Origin: JAYPUA01 sp038133845
GTDB lineage: Bacteria; SAR324; NAC60-12
Reading direction: 5' to 3'
Length of the DNA stretch: 64,000 nucleotides
Assembly: GCA_038133845.1 (NCBI GenBank)
Contig: JAYPUA010000015.1
Location: forward strand, 5,104 to 69,103
How positions within the stretch are numbered: position 1 is the stretch's first letter; each line of letters begins with the position of its first letter. The notes under the pieces were generated by a model that was given only the letters and a program-made list of their open reading frames with translations, was not told the DNA's origin and ran no database searches. This document shows positions 7,332-15,522 of this stretch, in pieces. A program made the translations under genes and the position numbers.

Positions 7332-8483
7332 TCAACAAACCACCAAATCCAGTGGGTGCCGGGAGAGCCGTTCGCACCCGGACTCCGTCACCACCACCGT
7401 GTGTCCCAGGCTCATCGCCTGATGGGCGGCGCTATCCATCAGGATCATGTGGAGGAAGAACACCATGTTCGGCTCGGCCACTACCGGGTTGCCGTGATAG
7501 AACATGGGCCAATCCATCCAGTTCGGCGCGAAGGTGGTCCCCAGGCTGTAGCCTGTCGCGTTGAGTCGATGCTCCCGCATTCCGGCGGCATCACACGTTT
7601 GGGCGTAGGCATCAAAGACCGCCCCCACAGGGTTCCCCGGGACCAGTGCCGCCTCGCAGGCTTCCAGCGCTGCCACACAGACCTCGTGCATGAGCCGGTG
7701 CCGAGCCGTTGCCCGGCCGACCGGGATCGTGCGCATCATGGCCGCGTGGTAGTGTCGATACACTCCGGCCCACTCCAGCGTGAGTTGATCCTCCGGGTCC
7801 AGTTGGCGTCGTCCGGTGGAGTAACGGCAGAGCAGCGCCTGCGCTCCGGAGCCAATGATGAACTCGTTTCCCGGATAGTCCCCGCCTCCTCGAAAGATGG
7901 TCCCTTGCATCACGGCAAGGAGTTCTCCCTCGTCGGTGCCTGGCTCCAGAATCCGGAAGGCTTCATCCAGCGCATCGTCTGCCAGCTCGGCTGCACGCCG
8001 GACGTAGCTCAGTTCCGCAGGGCTCTTGACCACCCGCAACTGGCTCACCAGTAGCGAGGCGTCTTCCAGCACGCAGAAGTTCCGGAGCGCTTGCTCCAGC
8101 CGCTTCCCGTTTGCCGCAGTCAGTCCATAGGCGTCGTACTCCACCCCTAGAGATTTTCCGGCACATCCAAACTCGCGGAGGGTCTCCCGGAGTTCTTCCG
8201 CAGGGTTTGCCCCAAATCCATCCGTCCAGATTCGAATGTCAGTGATCATGGACGTCTGCTGCGCCTGTCGCAGGTCCGCAGAGCGTGTCAACAGGAACAG
8301 GTCTCCGTTGACTCCCAGATACAGACACTGAAAGAACACATAGCCAAAGGAGTCGTAGCCCGTGAGATAGAACATGCTCTCCTGACGGAAGATCAAGATC
8401 CCGTAAAGGTTCGCCTGTTCCAGGGAGAAACAGACCTGCTCACGTCGTGTTGCCAGTTCTTCCCGCGAAAAGTGCAGGGGCAT
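7332..8483 (-). CDS. M24-family (creatinase/DoeA-like) hydrolase without metal ligands
   Basis: 383 residues with the two-domain creatinase/aminopeptidase-P fold: N-terminal domain (YLTGYDSFGYVFFQ), linker LRVVKSPAELSYVRRAAELA, then the pita-bread domain. Metal-dependent M24 peptidases use two Asp, one His and two Glu. Here the corresponding places read LTLEWAG, HAAMMRT, GYSLGTTF and FFLHMILM, so at least four of these ligands are replaced. That is as in creatinase and ectoine hydrolase DoeA, which work without metal. It therefore more likely opens a small C-N bond substrate than cleaves Xaa-Pro peptides. No ectoine genes are nearby, so the substrate is unknown. Confidence 0.8.
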   Translation of the reverse strand: MPLHFSREELATRREQVCFSLEQANLYGILIFRQESMFYLTGYDSFGYVFFQCLYLGVNGDLFLLTRSADLRQAQQTSMITDIRIWTDGFGANPAEELRETLREFGCAGKSLGVEYDAYGLTAANGKRLEQALRNFCVLEDASLLVSQLRVVKSPAELSYVRRAAELADDALDEAFRILEPGTDEGELLAVMQGTIFRGGGDYPGNEFIIGSGAQALLCRYSTGRRQLDPEDQLTLEWAGVYRHYHAAMMRTIPVGRATARHRLMHEVCVAALEACEAALVPGNPVGAVFDAYAQTCDAAGMREHRLNATGYSLGTTFAPNWMDWPMFYHGNPVVAEPNMVFFLHMILMDSAAHQAMSLGHTVVVTESGCERLSRHPLDLVVC

Positions 8484-8851
8484 GACTCCTGTTCAGTTCA
8501 GAGTGAAAGCCGAGGCCGCCTTGATGAAGACTCCGGAGCGTTCCGGAGTTCACGGGGCAACCTTTTGGAACAGGGCGAGACACAATCGAAAGCCGAGGCT
8601 TGCGTTTGGTTCTGTACGGACAGATTCGTTGTGCCGCCCCCTGATCCCGAAAGTCACGAGATTCCGGAGGGCTTGGCTTCCATGCACGGAACAACAGATG
8701 TCAAAGAACAAGGCGACAGAGGCGGTCACTTCCTGTGGTGCCTGTGGGCGTCACCAGTGAAGGTCCGAAGGGGCTCTTCAGGCCTTCGCTGGAGGCGTCC
8801 AGCACAACGTCGGGAGCTTAGAGTCGAAGCTCCAAGCTCCCGGCGAATCCT
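8484..8851. other. Intergenic region without a supported gene
   Basis: This 370-base gap lies between the M24 gene start and flagellin copy 2. Near its right end GGGAGCTT (8812-8819) pairs with AAGCTCCC (8834-8841). The rest should hold the M24 gene promoter, but no convincing -35/-10 pair was seen. Confidence 0.4.
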
Positions 8852-8876
8852 TCCAGGCAGGGAGTCCCTGCCTGGA
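8852..8876 (-). terminator. Strong hairpin after flagellin copy 2
   Basis: TCCAGGCAGG and CCTGCCTGGA form a perfect 10-base stem with loop GAGTC, ten bases after the flagellin stop. A second stem (8812-8841) follows in the direction of transcription. There is no T-run, so termination may be factor-assisted or the pair may stabilise the mRNA end. Confidence 0.6.
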
Positions 8877-8886
8877 GAGAGTGTGT

Positions 8887-9777
8887 TTAGCCGTTGATCA
8901 GCCGAAGCACATTTTGCGGGTTCATGTTCGCCTGGGCCAACTGAGCCGTTGCCGACTGGGTCATGATCTGGTTGCGGGTGAACGTCGCCATCTCCGCAGC
9001 CATGTCCGCATCGCGGATGACCGACTCGGAAGCCTGCATGTTCTCCTGAGCAATGCGCAGGCTGTTCAGGTTGCTCTCCAAGGTGTTCTTCTGGAAGGCA
9101 CCCAAACGACCTCGGGTGGAGGCCACCTGCTCAATCGCCGCATCCACCAGGTTGATGGTGTCCTGTGCCCCCAGCGTGGTGGTCACGTCCACGTCCGAGA
9201 GCGAGGCAAAACCGCTCCCGTTAGCCACAGCATTCTTGGCTCCGGTGGCCGGATCAACATCGAATCCCAACTGGTTGGTTGCCATGTTGGGGACGTCGAT
9301 GGTCACGGTCTGTCCGGAGTTGGCACCGACCTGAAAGGTCAGGGTCGGGTTGCTTCCGTCCAGGATGTTCTTGCGGCCGAACTGGGTATCGCGAGAGATG
9401 CGGTCAATGGACTGCAGCGCGTTTTCGATCTCCTGCTGAGAGGCCTCTCGCATCGCCGGATCGTTGGTTCCTTCGTTGGCAGCGGCAACCGCTTGCTGTC
9501 GAACTGAAACCAGAAGTTTGCCCACCTCATCCAGTGCACCTTCTGCGGTCTGGACCATGTTGACGGCGGTCTCGTTGTTGCGAGTTGCTTGCTCCAGGCC
9601 GTTGACCTGAGCCCGCATGTACTCGGAGATCACCAGAGCGGCAGGTCCATCTGCACCACGATTGATCTTCATTCCGGAAGACAGGCGCTCCAGGCTCTTG
9701 CCCAAGGCTTCATTGTTGCCCACGAGGTTGCGGTGGGCGTTCATGGCACTGATGTTGTTGTTGATTCGAAGAGACAT
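8887..9777 (-). CDS. fliC: Flagellin (copy 2)
   Basis: 296 residues, close paralogue of copy 1 with the same architecture: SLERLSSGMKINRGADGPAA, MVQTAEGALDEV, QQEIENALQSIDRISRDTQF, a short middle (about 45 residues) and a C-terminus ending NVLRLING. It is a main filament candidate. The leader of about 240 bases behind it matches that of copy 1 in hairpin order and spacing, and a paralogous small gene (10016-10354) precedes it. No sigma-28 promoter was found in the leader. It may therefore be transcribed from beyond the small gene. Confidence 0.97.
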   Translation of the reverse strand: MSLRINNNISAMNAHRNLVGNNEALGKSLERLSSGMKINRGADGPAALVISEYMRAQVNGLEQATRNNETAVNMVQTAEGALDEVGKLLVSVRQQAVAAANEGTNDPAMREASQQEIENALQSIDRISRDTQFGRKNILDGSNPTLTFQVGANSGQTVTIDVPNMATNQLGFDVDPATGAKNAVANGSGFASLSDVDVTTTLGAQDTINLVDAAIEQVASTRGRLGAFQKNTLESNLNSLRIAQENMQASESVIRDADMAAEMATFTRNQIMTQSATAQLAQANMNPQNVLRLING

Positions 9778-9829
9778 AGGGACCTTTTTATTGGTAAGGT
9801 ATTGTCAATTATCCTTCTTGGAAAATAGG

Positions 9830-9847
9830 CACAATCTCATCCATGTG
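9830..9847 (-). promoter_or_regulatory. Leader hairpin with GGA in the loop, flagellin copy 2
   Basis: CACA/TGTG with a 10-base loop TGGATGAGAT, 53 bases before the start codon. It matches the place and neighbouring sequence of the 6315-6337 hairpin. The stem is short, so the structure is less certain than in copy 1. Confidence 0.35.
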
Positions 9848-9973
9848 ATGGCCTGTATCAGGGGTTGCCTTTAGGCAACTGCCGCGGGAATGTTTGGTTC
9901 CATCCTCAATTCCTCCCTCCACCGGAAACCGGTGGGCGGTACCGGAGCATTTCCGAAGAAATCCTCGCGGGAA

Positions 9974-9995
9974 GGACCGCCGTCCATGGCAGTCC
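9974..9995 (-). promoter_or_regulatory. Conserved hairpin with ATGGAC loop, flagellin copy 2
   Basis: GGACTGCC/GGCGGTCC stem with loop ATGGAC, the partner of 6466-6487. Compared with copy 1, two G-T pairs have become G-C pairs. It lies 197 bases before the flagellin start and 21 bases after the small gene stop. Confidence 0.6.
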
Positions 9996-10015
9996 TAAAA
10001 AATCAAAACGATCTG

Positions 10016-10354
10016 TCAGCAGCGATCTGTGGAAAGCAGTTGGCGCAGGGCCTGGGCCGCTCGCTCCATGCGGGCGTTGACCTCTGCACGCTGGCTTTGC
10101 CAGTGATCCTGCCTCGGATTGCTCACCGGATCTGCATCGGTCTCCGACGAGGGGGCGTTTGCACGAATTCTCCGTTTCCTGCTTACAGGAATTTTTGAAT
10201 CCGGAACGCCGTGGCGGTCAATCGATTCCAGCGCCATGCGGATGGCTTCCGATTCGCGCTCGGCAGCACTCGCAGGGGACTGGAGCTTTACAGTCTGTGA
10301 GGAATCCGGAGCATCCCACTCTGGGACATCCAAGTAGTCATTCCACATATTCAT
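10016..10354 (-). CDS. Small protein of unknown family preceding flagellin copy 2
   Basis: 112 residues from MNMWNDY; starting at the second ATG (10348) would align better with the MW start of its paralogue at 6535-6846. Starting at 10354 keeps the same 24-base spacing from the leader stem. Shared features are the MW..D opening, AIRMALESIDR in the middle and the ending QALRQLLSTDRC. The middle differs and is basic (SRKRRIRANAP). No transmembrane segment, signal peptide or known domain is visible. The recurrence of the same gene before two flagellins is the best clue to its role. Confidence 0.65.
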   Translation of the reverse strand: MNMWNDYLDVPEWDAPDSSQTVKLQSPASAAERESEAIRMALESIDRHGVPDSKIPVSRKRRIRANAPSSETDADPVSNPRQDHWQSQRAEVNARMERAAQALRQLLSTDRC

Positions 10355-10377
10355 CTCAGCATTGGTGAATGCGAAGA

Positions 10378-10444
10378 GCCTCTTCCCTGAGCCGTCTAAG
10401 GTACCGTTCCATGGCTCGCTTGGACGAAACTCGAGGGAAGAGGC
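10378..10444 (-). ncRNA. Long-stem leader element, copy 2
   Basis: GCCTCTTCCCT and AGGGAAGAGGC make a perfect 11-base stem. Inside it lie CGAGTTTCG and GCGAGCCATGG, shared with copy 1, plus GAGCC/GGCTC. The stem sequence differs from copy 1 while pairing is kept. Further upstream the region also has ACTTTCC/GGAAAGT (10483-10503) and CTCC-ATTGGAC-GGAG (10456-10470), the latter again with GGA in the loop. Confidence 0.6.
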
Positions 10445-10685
10445 AAATCCTCCTACTCCGTCCAATGGAGATCCCGGCACGTACTTTCCGCTCAATGGAA
10501 AGTGGGTTGTAAGAGTTCTGTAGCGAACTCCGACCTCATCCACGAGGCCTCGCACCTGGATTGCTCCACGGCACAGGGTGAGACACGGCTTGATGTCCCT
10601 CCCTGTCACGCGGAAGGCTCCGGAGTGCAGGAGGTTCTACAGTCCTCGATTGTTCAAGAGCACATGGATCTGCTCCATGGGGCAT

Positions 10686-11318
10686 TCAGTCAAAATCTGC
10701 AGGCCATTGCGGATTTCGGTGATGTTCAAACATGCGGGCCAGTTGACCGGACGTCACACGTTCGATGGACAACTCCGGCAGTTCCTCTTCCCGGAAGAAG
10801 GTCGCCTGCTCGGTCTCCAGGTTGTCCACTGGAGTTCCTCCCAGCAGCCGACAGCGAATGAACAGCTTGTAGACGCTGTATGGGTGCGGAGGCTCATGCG
10901 GATGTCGGGCGCGGTCGTAGACCGCCAGCAGCTTCTCGGCTTGAACCCGGTATCCGGATTCCTCCCAGACTTCGCGCTCCACGGCCTCGCGCGGGGATTC
11001 GTTGGGATCCACCCAACCTCCCGGCAAGGTCCAGCGCCCATCGCTACGTTCCCGGACAAGGAGCAGCGCCTGGTCCCGAAAGATCACTCCACGAGAGTCA
11101 ACCTTCGGGGTCTGGTATCCTGTTTCCTTTTGAAAGAGCGCGCGGATCTGCTCCGCAGGAAGACCGCTTCCGGCCTCCATCATCTCTGCCGCGATCACAC
11201 GGATCTGTTCATATCGCTCGCGATCAAATCCGTTCTCGGCATACGTGAGCCCATTTTGCGCCAGCGCCTGAAGCGCTCGCGCCCAGCGGAGCCACTGGGG
11301 GTCTTGTGGGTCTTTCAT
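10686..11318 (-). CDS. Nudix hydrolase with N-terminal helical domain
   Basis: 210 residues from MKDPQDPQW. The first 60 residues (WARALQALAQNGLTYAE, YEQIRVIAAEMM) match the small helical domain found before some Nudix proteins acting on nucleoside diphosphates linked to X. The Nudix box is complete: GGWVDPNESPREAVEREVWEE, with the REVWEE metal-binding glutamates. It probably cleaves ADP-ribose or a related nucleotide; the exact substrate cannot be read. A longer frame runs to 11519, but it would overlap the DUF1835 gene and lacks family similarity. The gap to the small flagellin-linked gene carries the leader element above. Confidence 0.88.
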   Translation of the reverse strand: MKDPQDPQWLRWARALQALAQNGLTYAENGFDRERYEQIRVIAAEMMEAGSGLPAEQIRALFQKETGYQTPKVDSRGVIFRDQALLLVRERSDGRWTLPGGWVDPNESPREAVEREVWEESGYRVQAEKLLAVYDRARHPHEPPHPYSVYKLFIRCRLLGGTPVDNLETEQATFFREEELPELSIERVTSGQLARMFEHHRNPQWPADFD

Positions 11319-11424
11319 GACCTGAGCATCCTGCCCCGCCAAACCACAGCGAGACGTTCTTGGAGATCTCCCCAAAGGTGGGGGAACGTTCCTGAAGATC
11401 CGTTCCGGATCGGTAAACAGAGCC

Positions 11425-12429
11425 TCAGGAGTTCTGGACGAATTGCTGATACCGACGACTCCACCTCCAGTCGCTCCCCGGATGAAGGTGTACCCCTCCA
11501 ATCCAGAGGTCGTGAGCATGCAGCTTCAGCCAGTCGGCTTCACCATTCAGCACAGCTTCACCAAGCGGAGTCAGTTCCGCCTGAAACTCACGAAAGACCG
11601 GGTCCCGGACTTCACGAGGCACCGCCTGAAACGGCGCGGGCCCATGAATCCGCAAAAGCGGAGCATCCGGGGATTCCAAGTCCAGGACTCGCCGCCAGAA
11701 AGACCAGTCGCCCATAAAGCGCACCGGCTCTTGGCGTTGGGTCTCCCGGAAAAGCTCCACAACTCGAGAGGTTCCGGAGGATACGGCCTCCAAGATTCTC
11801 TGCTGTGTGAGCGAGAGCCCGGAGTGTTCCTCTGGGAATTCCTCTGCAAGCCGGGTCAGTCCGGACTTCAGGAAAGGCAGTTCCGCAAGATCCTGCTGAA
11901 TCAACCTTCCCATTGATCCAGGAGTCGAAGCGGTAAACGCTACCCAGGCAGTTTTTCCAAGATCCTGCTGCTCAGGGCGGAGGTCTGTTCGTGCAGCCCA
12001 CGCCTCCTGCAGCGTCGAAGGAGAGCCGGAGCCCCCCAGGTAATCCGCGACCAGGACCAGACGGACCGGTGCGGGTGATGAGCCGGGCATCTGGGGAGTT
12101 CCCCGGATATCCGGCAAGGCATCAAGGATCTGCAACAGGTGGAGCTGGTCAAACAGCTCGTGACTGTTCCAGATCACGATCTCTTCAGCCGCCTCCAACG
12201 CGGAGGTCAGCCGTTCGTCTCGAGCACGCAGTCGTGCCCGGGCGTTCTCCTCAGAATCCCATCCGCACACCGCGATGAAGCGGGCACGAGTGTCGATCAA
12301 TTGTTCCGGAGGGAGCCCTCCGGGGACTGGTCCGTCGTGAAGCACGTCCAGCCAGTTGAGAAAACTCCCCGGGACTTCAGTCCTGCGAAGCAGGGCAACC
12401 GCTGCATCCCCGTTGACCAGGTGCAGCAT
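11425..12429 (-). CDS. DUF1835 domain protein
   Basis: 334 residues. The opening LHLVNGDAAVALLRRTEVPG followed by NWLDVLHDGPVPGGL is the DUF1835 signature, and the C-terminal half (LTQQRILEAVSSG, LGEAVLNGEADWL) is the accompanying DUF3658-like region. Proteins of this type are widespread but without established function. A stretch (EIVIWNSHELFDQLHLLQIL) fits a Rossmann-like layer. It follows the CoA-transferase after a hairpin, so it may be an independent unit. Confidence 0.8.
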   Translation of the reverse strand: MLHLVNGDAAVALLRRTEVPGSFLNWLDVLHDGPVPGGLPPEQLIDTRARFIAVCGWDSEENARARLRARDERLTSALEAAEEIVIWNSHELFDQLHLLQILDALPDIRGTPQMPGSSPAPVRLVLVADYLGGSGSPSTLQEAWAARTDLRPEQQDLGKTAWVAFTASTPGSMGRLIQQDLAELPFLKSGLTRLAEEFPEEHSGLSLTQQRILEAVSSGTSRVVELFRETQRQEPVRFMGDWSFWRRVLDLESPDAPLLRIHGPAPFQAVPREVRDPVFREFQAELTPLGEAVLNGEADWLKLHAHDLWIGGVHLHPGSDWRWSRRYQQFVQNS

Positions 12430-12466
12430 GAGGTGCCTTTTCGCAACACATTCTGTCTTCAGGGAA

Positions 12467-12486
12467 GCCGCTCATCCATGAGCGGC
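12467..12486 (-). terminator. Hairpin between CoA-transferase and DUF1835 gene
   Basis: GCCGCTCAT and ATGAGCGGC form a near-perfect inverted repeat in the 150-base gap. No T-run follows, so it could be a terminator that relies on Rho or a processing site. Confidence 0.4.
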
Positions 12487-12578
12487 AGCGAGCCGATCTT
12501 TGAAGAGGGCTGGCCTCTTTCAAGAACGGATCTCGCACTGAAGGAGCCTCTTCCAGACTCCATTTCGCACTCTCACTG

Positions 12579-14117
12579 TCAGCCAAACAGCTGAGAGTCC
12601 ATCACTTTCAGGTCTGGTGCAACCTGGACCTCGAAGGGCAGATGCTCCAGAACTTCTCGTGAATACTCCACGCCAGGAGCCACTTCCGTCAGCTCCAGGG
12701 CCGGCAGTTTCCTGCCTGTCTCAGGGAGCAGTCGAAAGACCGCTCGCTCCGTGATGTACCACACGGGTTGCCCGCATTCACGGGCATACTCTCCACTGAA
12801 GGTCACCTGCTCGACCTGAGGAACAAACTTCGGGAGCCCCTCACGGAGGATGCGCAGGCGTCCATTCCCAACCTCCAACTCGGCCTTGGCCGAGAAGGTT
12901 CCGAGAAAATACAGGGCCTTGGCGTTCTGGCTGATGTTGATGAATCCGCCAGCTCCGGCCATCTTTGGCCCGAATTTGCTTACGTTGACATTTCCGGAGG
13001 CATCCAGTTGGGCCATTCCCAGAAACGCCTGGTCCAGCCCGCCTCCGTCATAGAAGTCGAACTGGTAGGGCTGATCGACAATGGCATCCGGGTTGTTCAC
13101 CGCTCCGAAGCTCAGTCCGGATGCAGGGACTCCTCCGATGCCGCCCGGCTCAACCGTCATCGTGATCCGGGAGAGTTGGCCTTCTTCAGACGCGACAGAG
13201 GCGACGCCTTCCGGCATGCCGATTCCCAAATTCACCACGGCCCCGGCTCGCAGCTCTTGAGCCGCCCGGCGGGCGATCACCTTGCGCGCGTCCAACTCCA
13301 TCGTCGGTAGCGAGGAGAGCGGACGTCGAATGTCTCCGCAGTACGCTGGATTGAACGGTTCCGTCAGCGTCTGCCAGTGCTCTTCCGGAGGAGCCACAAC
13401 CACCTGGTCCACCAGAATTCCTGGAATCTTGACCATCTGCGGAGGCAGACGGTGCTGCTCCGTGACACGCTCGACCTGAACGATCACGGTGCCCCCCGAA
13501 TTTCGGACGGCCTGAGCAATGGAGAGCGCCTCCAGTGTCAACGCCTCACGCTCCATGGTGATGTTGCCCGACAAATCCGAGGTCGTCCCTCGGATCAGGG
13601 CCACATCAATCGGGAAGGCCTTGTAGAACAGCCACTCCCGCCCTTGCAACTCCACCAGCTCCACCAGCTCTTCAGTGGTCCGGTCGTTGAGTTTTCCGCC
13701 CTCCAGTCGAGGGTCGACGAAGGTCCTCAGTCCCACGTGGGTCAGGACTCCGGGCTTCTTCCCGGCAATCGCCCGATACAGGTGCGAGATCACGCCCTGA
13801 GGCAGACAATAGGCCTCCAGTTCTCCCGCAAGAGCCATCTCTCCGAGCTTGGGCACCAGGCCCCAGTGTCCGCCCACAACCCGGTGGACCATTCCGGGAT
13901 GAGCGAAGTGGTTGACTCCACGTCGGTCCCCATCTCCTTGCCCCGCGGCATAGACCACGCTCAGGCCTCCCGGACCCCCGGTGCTCAGATATCGCGACTC
14001 CAAACCGCTCAGCAGATACTCCGGCGACCCGGTGGCCACAAAGCCTCCGGTGGCGATCGTATCTCCCGAGCGAATCCGGGCAAGCGCGACTTCAAGGGGC
14101 ACCACCTTGGGTGACAT
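12579..14117 (-). CDS. Fused acyl-CoA:carboxylate CoA-transferase
   Basis: 512 residues containing both halves of a family I CoA-transferase in one chain. The alpha part opens VPLEVALARIRSGDTIATGG, and the beta part holds VNLGIGMPEGVASVASEEG, where the glutamate of the SEEG segment is the expected covalent CoA acceptor. Fused members include propionate and acetate CoA-transferases. They move CoA between a short-chain acyl-CoA and a free acid. AGGAG lies just before the ATG. Nearby acyl-CoA ligase (15523-17172) makes a fatty- or carboxylic-acid context likely, but the substrate is not fixed by sequence. Confidence 0.9.
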   Translation of the reverse strand: MSPKVVPLEVALARIRSGDTIATGGFVATGSPEYLLSGLESRYLSTGGPGGLSVVYAAGQGDGDRRGVNHFAHPGMVHRVVGGHWGLVPKLGEMALAGELEAYCLPQGVISHLYRAIAGKKPGVLTHVGLRTFVDPRLEGGKLNDRTTEELVELVELQGREWLFYKAFPIDVALIRGTTSDLSGNITMEREALTLEALSIAQAVRNSGGTVIVQVERVTEQHRLPPQMVKIPGILVDQVVVAPPEEHWQTLTEPFNPAYCGDIRRPLSSLPTMELDARKVIARRAAQELRAGAVVNLGIGMPEGVASVASEEGQLSRITMTVEPGGIGGVPASGLSFGAVNNPDAIVDQPYQFDFYDGGGLDQAFLGMAQLDASGNVNVSKFGPKMAGAGGFINISQNAKALYFLGTFSAKAELEVGNGRLRILREGLPKFVPQVEQVTFSGEYARECGQPVWYITERAVFRLLPETGRKLPALELTEVAPGVEYSREVLEHLPFEVQVAPDLKVMDSQLFG

Positions 14118-14197
14118 GTCCCTCTCCTTGTTTTCAACACTCCTCCAGGCGGGCAGGAGAAGTTGCGAGTTTGAGGCACGCCCCGCTCGTCAGTCCG

Positions 14198-14851
14198 TTA
14201 TGGACTCGCGGGCGGCCTCTGTGAGAGCTTTCGTGCTCTTGCGGTCTCTCCGTGGAGTTTCCACAGATACCAGCACCCGACGGTCCGCCAGGGACGCCAA
14301 GCCTCTGTTTTTGCCGAAGCTTCGTCCTGCCACTTCTCTTCAGGAAGTGCGTAGAGGCTCCGTAACGCAGCCTTGATCGCAGCATCTCCCAGCGGGAGGA
14401 CGTCCGGGCGGTTCAGCGCAAAGATCAAATACATCTCTGCGGTCCAGCGCCCGATGCCCTTGATGCAGCAGAGCGTGTGGATCAGCGCTTCATCTTCCAA
14501 GGCCTCCAGCTTTTCAGCGCTCAGGCCTCCGGATGTGAAGGCTTCCGCCAGCGCTTGAACGTAGCCGATCTTGGCCCGCGAGAAGCCGATCTCCCGAAAC
14601 CTCGGGACTTCCCACTCCAAGACAGCCTCCGGAGTAGGCAAGCCGTCTGTAAACTGCTGGCGGAAGCGCGCTCGCAGCACCTGGGCCACCTGATTCGAGA
14701 GCTGTTGCCCCAGAATCGACTCGGCCAGCGTGACAAATCCGCCCTCCTGCGGCTGCAACGAACACGGTCCGTGACGCTCAACAACCGCGCGCAACCTGGA
14801 GTCTGCACCACACAGATGCTCCTCTGCAGCTCGCCAGTCGGTGTCGCTCAA
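14198..14851 (-). CDS. DNA-3-methyladenine glycosylase II (AlkA-type)
   Basis: 217 residues with the HhH-GPD fold. Key segments are LAESILGQQLSNQVAQVL near 43-60, the helix-hairpin-helix CIKGIGRWTAEMYLIFAL and the downstream aspartate in LPLGDAAIKAAL that acts as the catalytic base. It removes alkylated purines from DNA. It lacks the N-terminal domain of E. coli AlkA, like many short bacterial versions. The TTG start immediately follows the stop of the lipoprotein gene upstream, so the two are probably co-translated. The C-terminal tail after WYLWKLHGE is short and variable. Confidence 0.9.
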   Translation of the reverse strand: MSDTDWRAAEEHLCGADSRLRAVVERHGPCSLQPQEGGFVTLAESILGQQLSNQVAQVLRARFRQQFTDGLPTPEAVLEWEVPRFREIGFSRAKIGYVQALAEAFTSGGLSAEKLEALEDEALIHTLCCIKGIGRWTAEMYLIFALNRPDVLPLGDAAIKAALRSLYALPEEKWQDEASAKTEAWRPWRTVGCWYLWKLHGETARARKLSQRPPASP

Positions 14852-15451
14852 TCAGCGCCCCCACTTCCAGTTGAACTCCAGACCGAAGCTGTTGGTCTGC
14901 TTCAAGCCGGACTTCTCAAAACTTCCCAGCTTCAGGGCATACTCCCGGTTGTGGACAAAGAGCCGGACCACTCCAAGCTGCAGCGCTCCTCCGCGGACCG
15001 TGGTGTCCATATAGCCGTCAAAACGGTTTTCTGTCGGAGAGCCCGGATCAGTCACCACCACCTCGTAGAGTTGGGTGTGCCGCTTTCCGGCATAGAGGCT
15101 GACAAACTGCCCCGCACCCAAAGCCAAGTCGAGCCCGCTGTTCAGCCCGGATCCGGTCAAAGTGTCCGAGTTCTCGTCCTCCAGGCGAAGCATGCCGCCG
15201 TATAATCGGACGGAGACCGGGAAATCGCTCCCGCGCCGTCCACCGCCTAGCTGAGTTTCCAGCCCCAGGTGTGCTTCATGAAACTCGACGCGTTCGGTGT
15301 TGCTGTAGCTCGGGTTGATCGAACTCAGCGGCAGCGGCTTGGTCTCATGGGCCGGCGACTGTTCATAGTTCAGGAACAGGCTTTTCTGCGAGCATCCTGC
15401 CAGCAACAAGGCTCCTCCAAGGAGCACAGAAAGGATTCTGATGTTCTTCAT
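14852..15451 (-). CDS. Outer-membrane lipoprotein, unknown function
   Basis: 199 residues. The start MKNIRIL is preferred over an ATG 15 bases upstream because GGAGGTG lies six bases before it. A hydrophobic segment ends in the lipobox LLAGC. The remainder is rich in alternating polar/hydrophobic stretches (FPVSVRLYGGMLRLED, FVSLYAGKRHTQLYEVVV, FGLEFNWKWGR with a terminal aromatic-rich strand), suggesting a beta-sandwich or beta-barrel-like shape. I do not recognise the family. It shares a transcript with the DNA glycosylase. Confidence 0.75.
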   Translation of the reverse strand: MKNIRILSVLLGGALLLAGCSQKSLFLNYEQSPAHETKPLPLSSINPSYSNTERVEFHEAHLGLETQLGGGRRGSDFPVSVRLYGGMLRLEDENSDTLTGSGLNSGLDLALGAGQFVSLYAGKRHTQLYEVVVTDPGSPTENRFDGYMDTTVRGGALQLGVVRLFVHNREYALKLGSFEKSGLKQTNSFGLEFNWKWGR

Positions 15452-15522
15452 GGAGAGCACCTCCATCGCTTTTCAGAATGTGTTGATCTCACACGGTTCG
15501 GAGTTCCGGACTGTGTGGGCAT

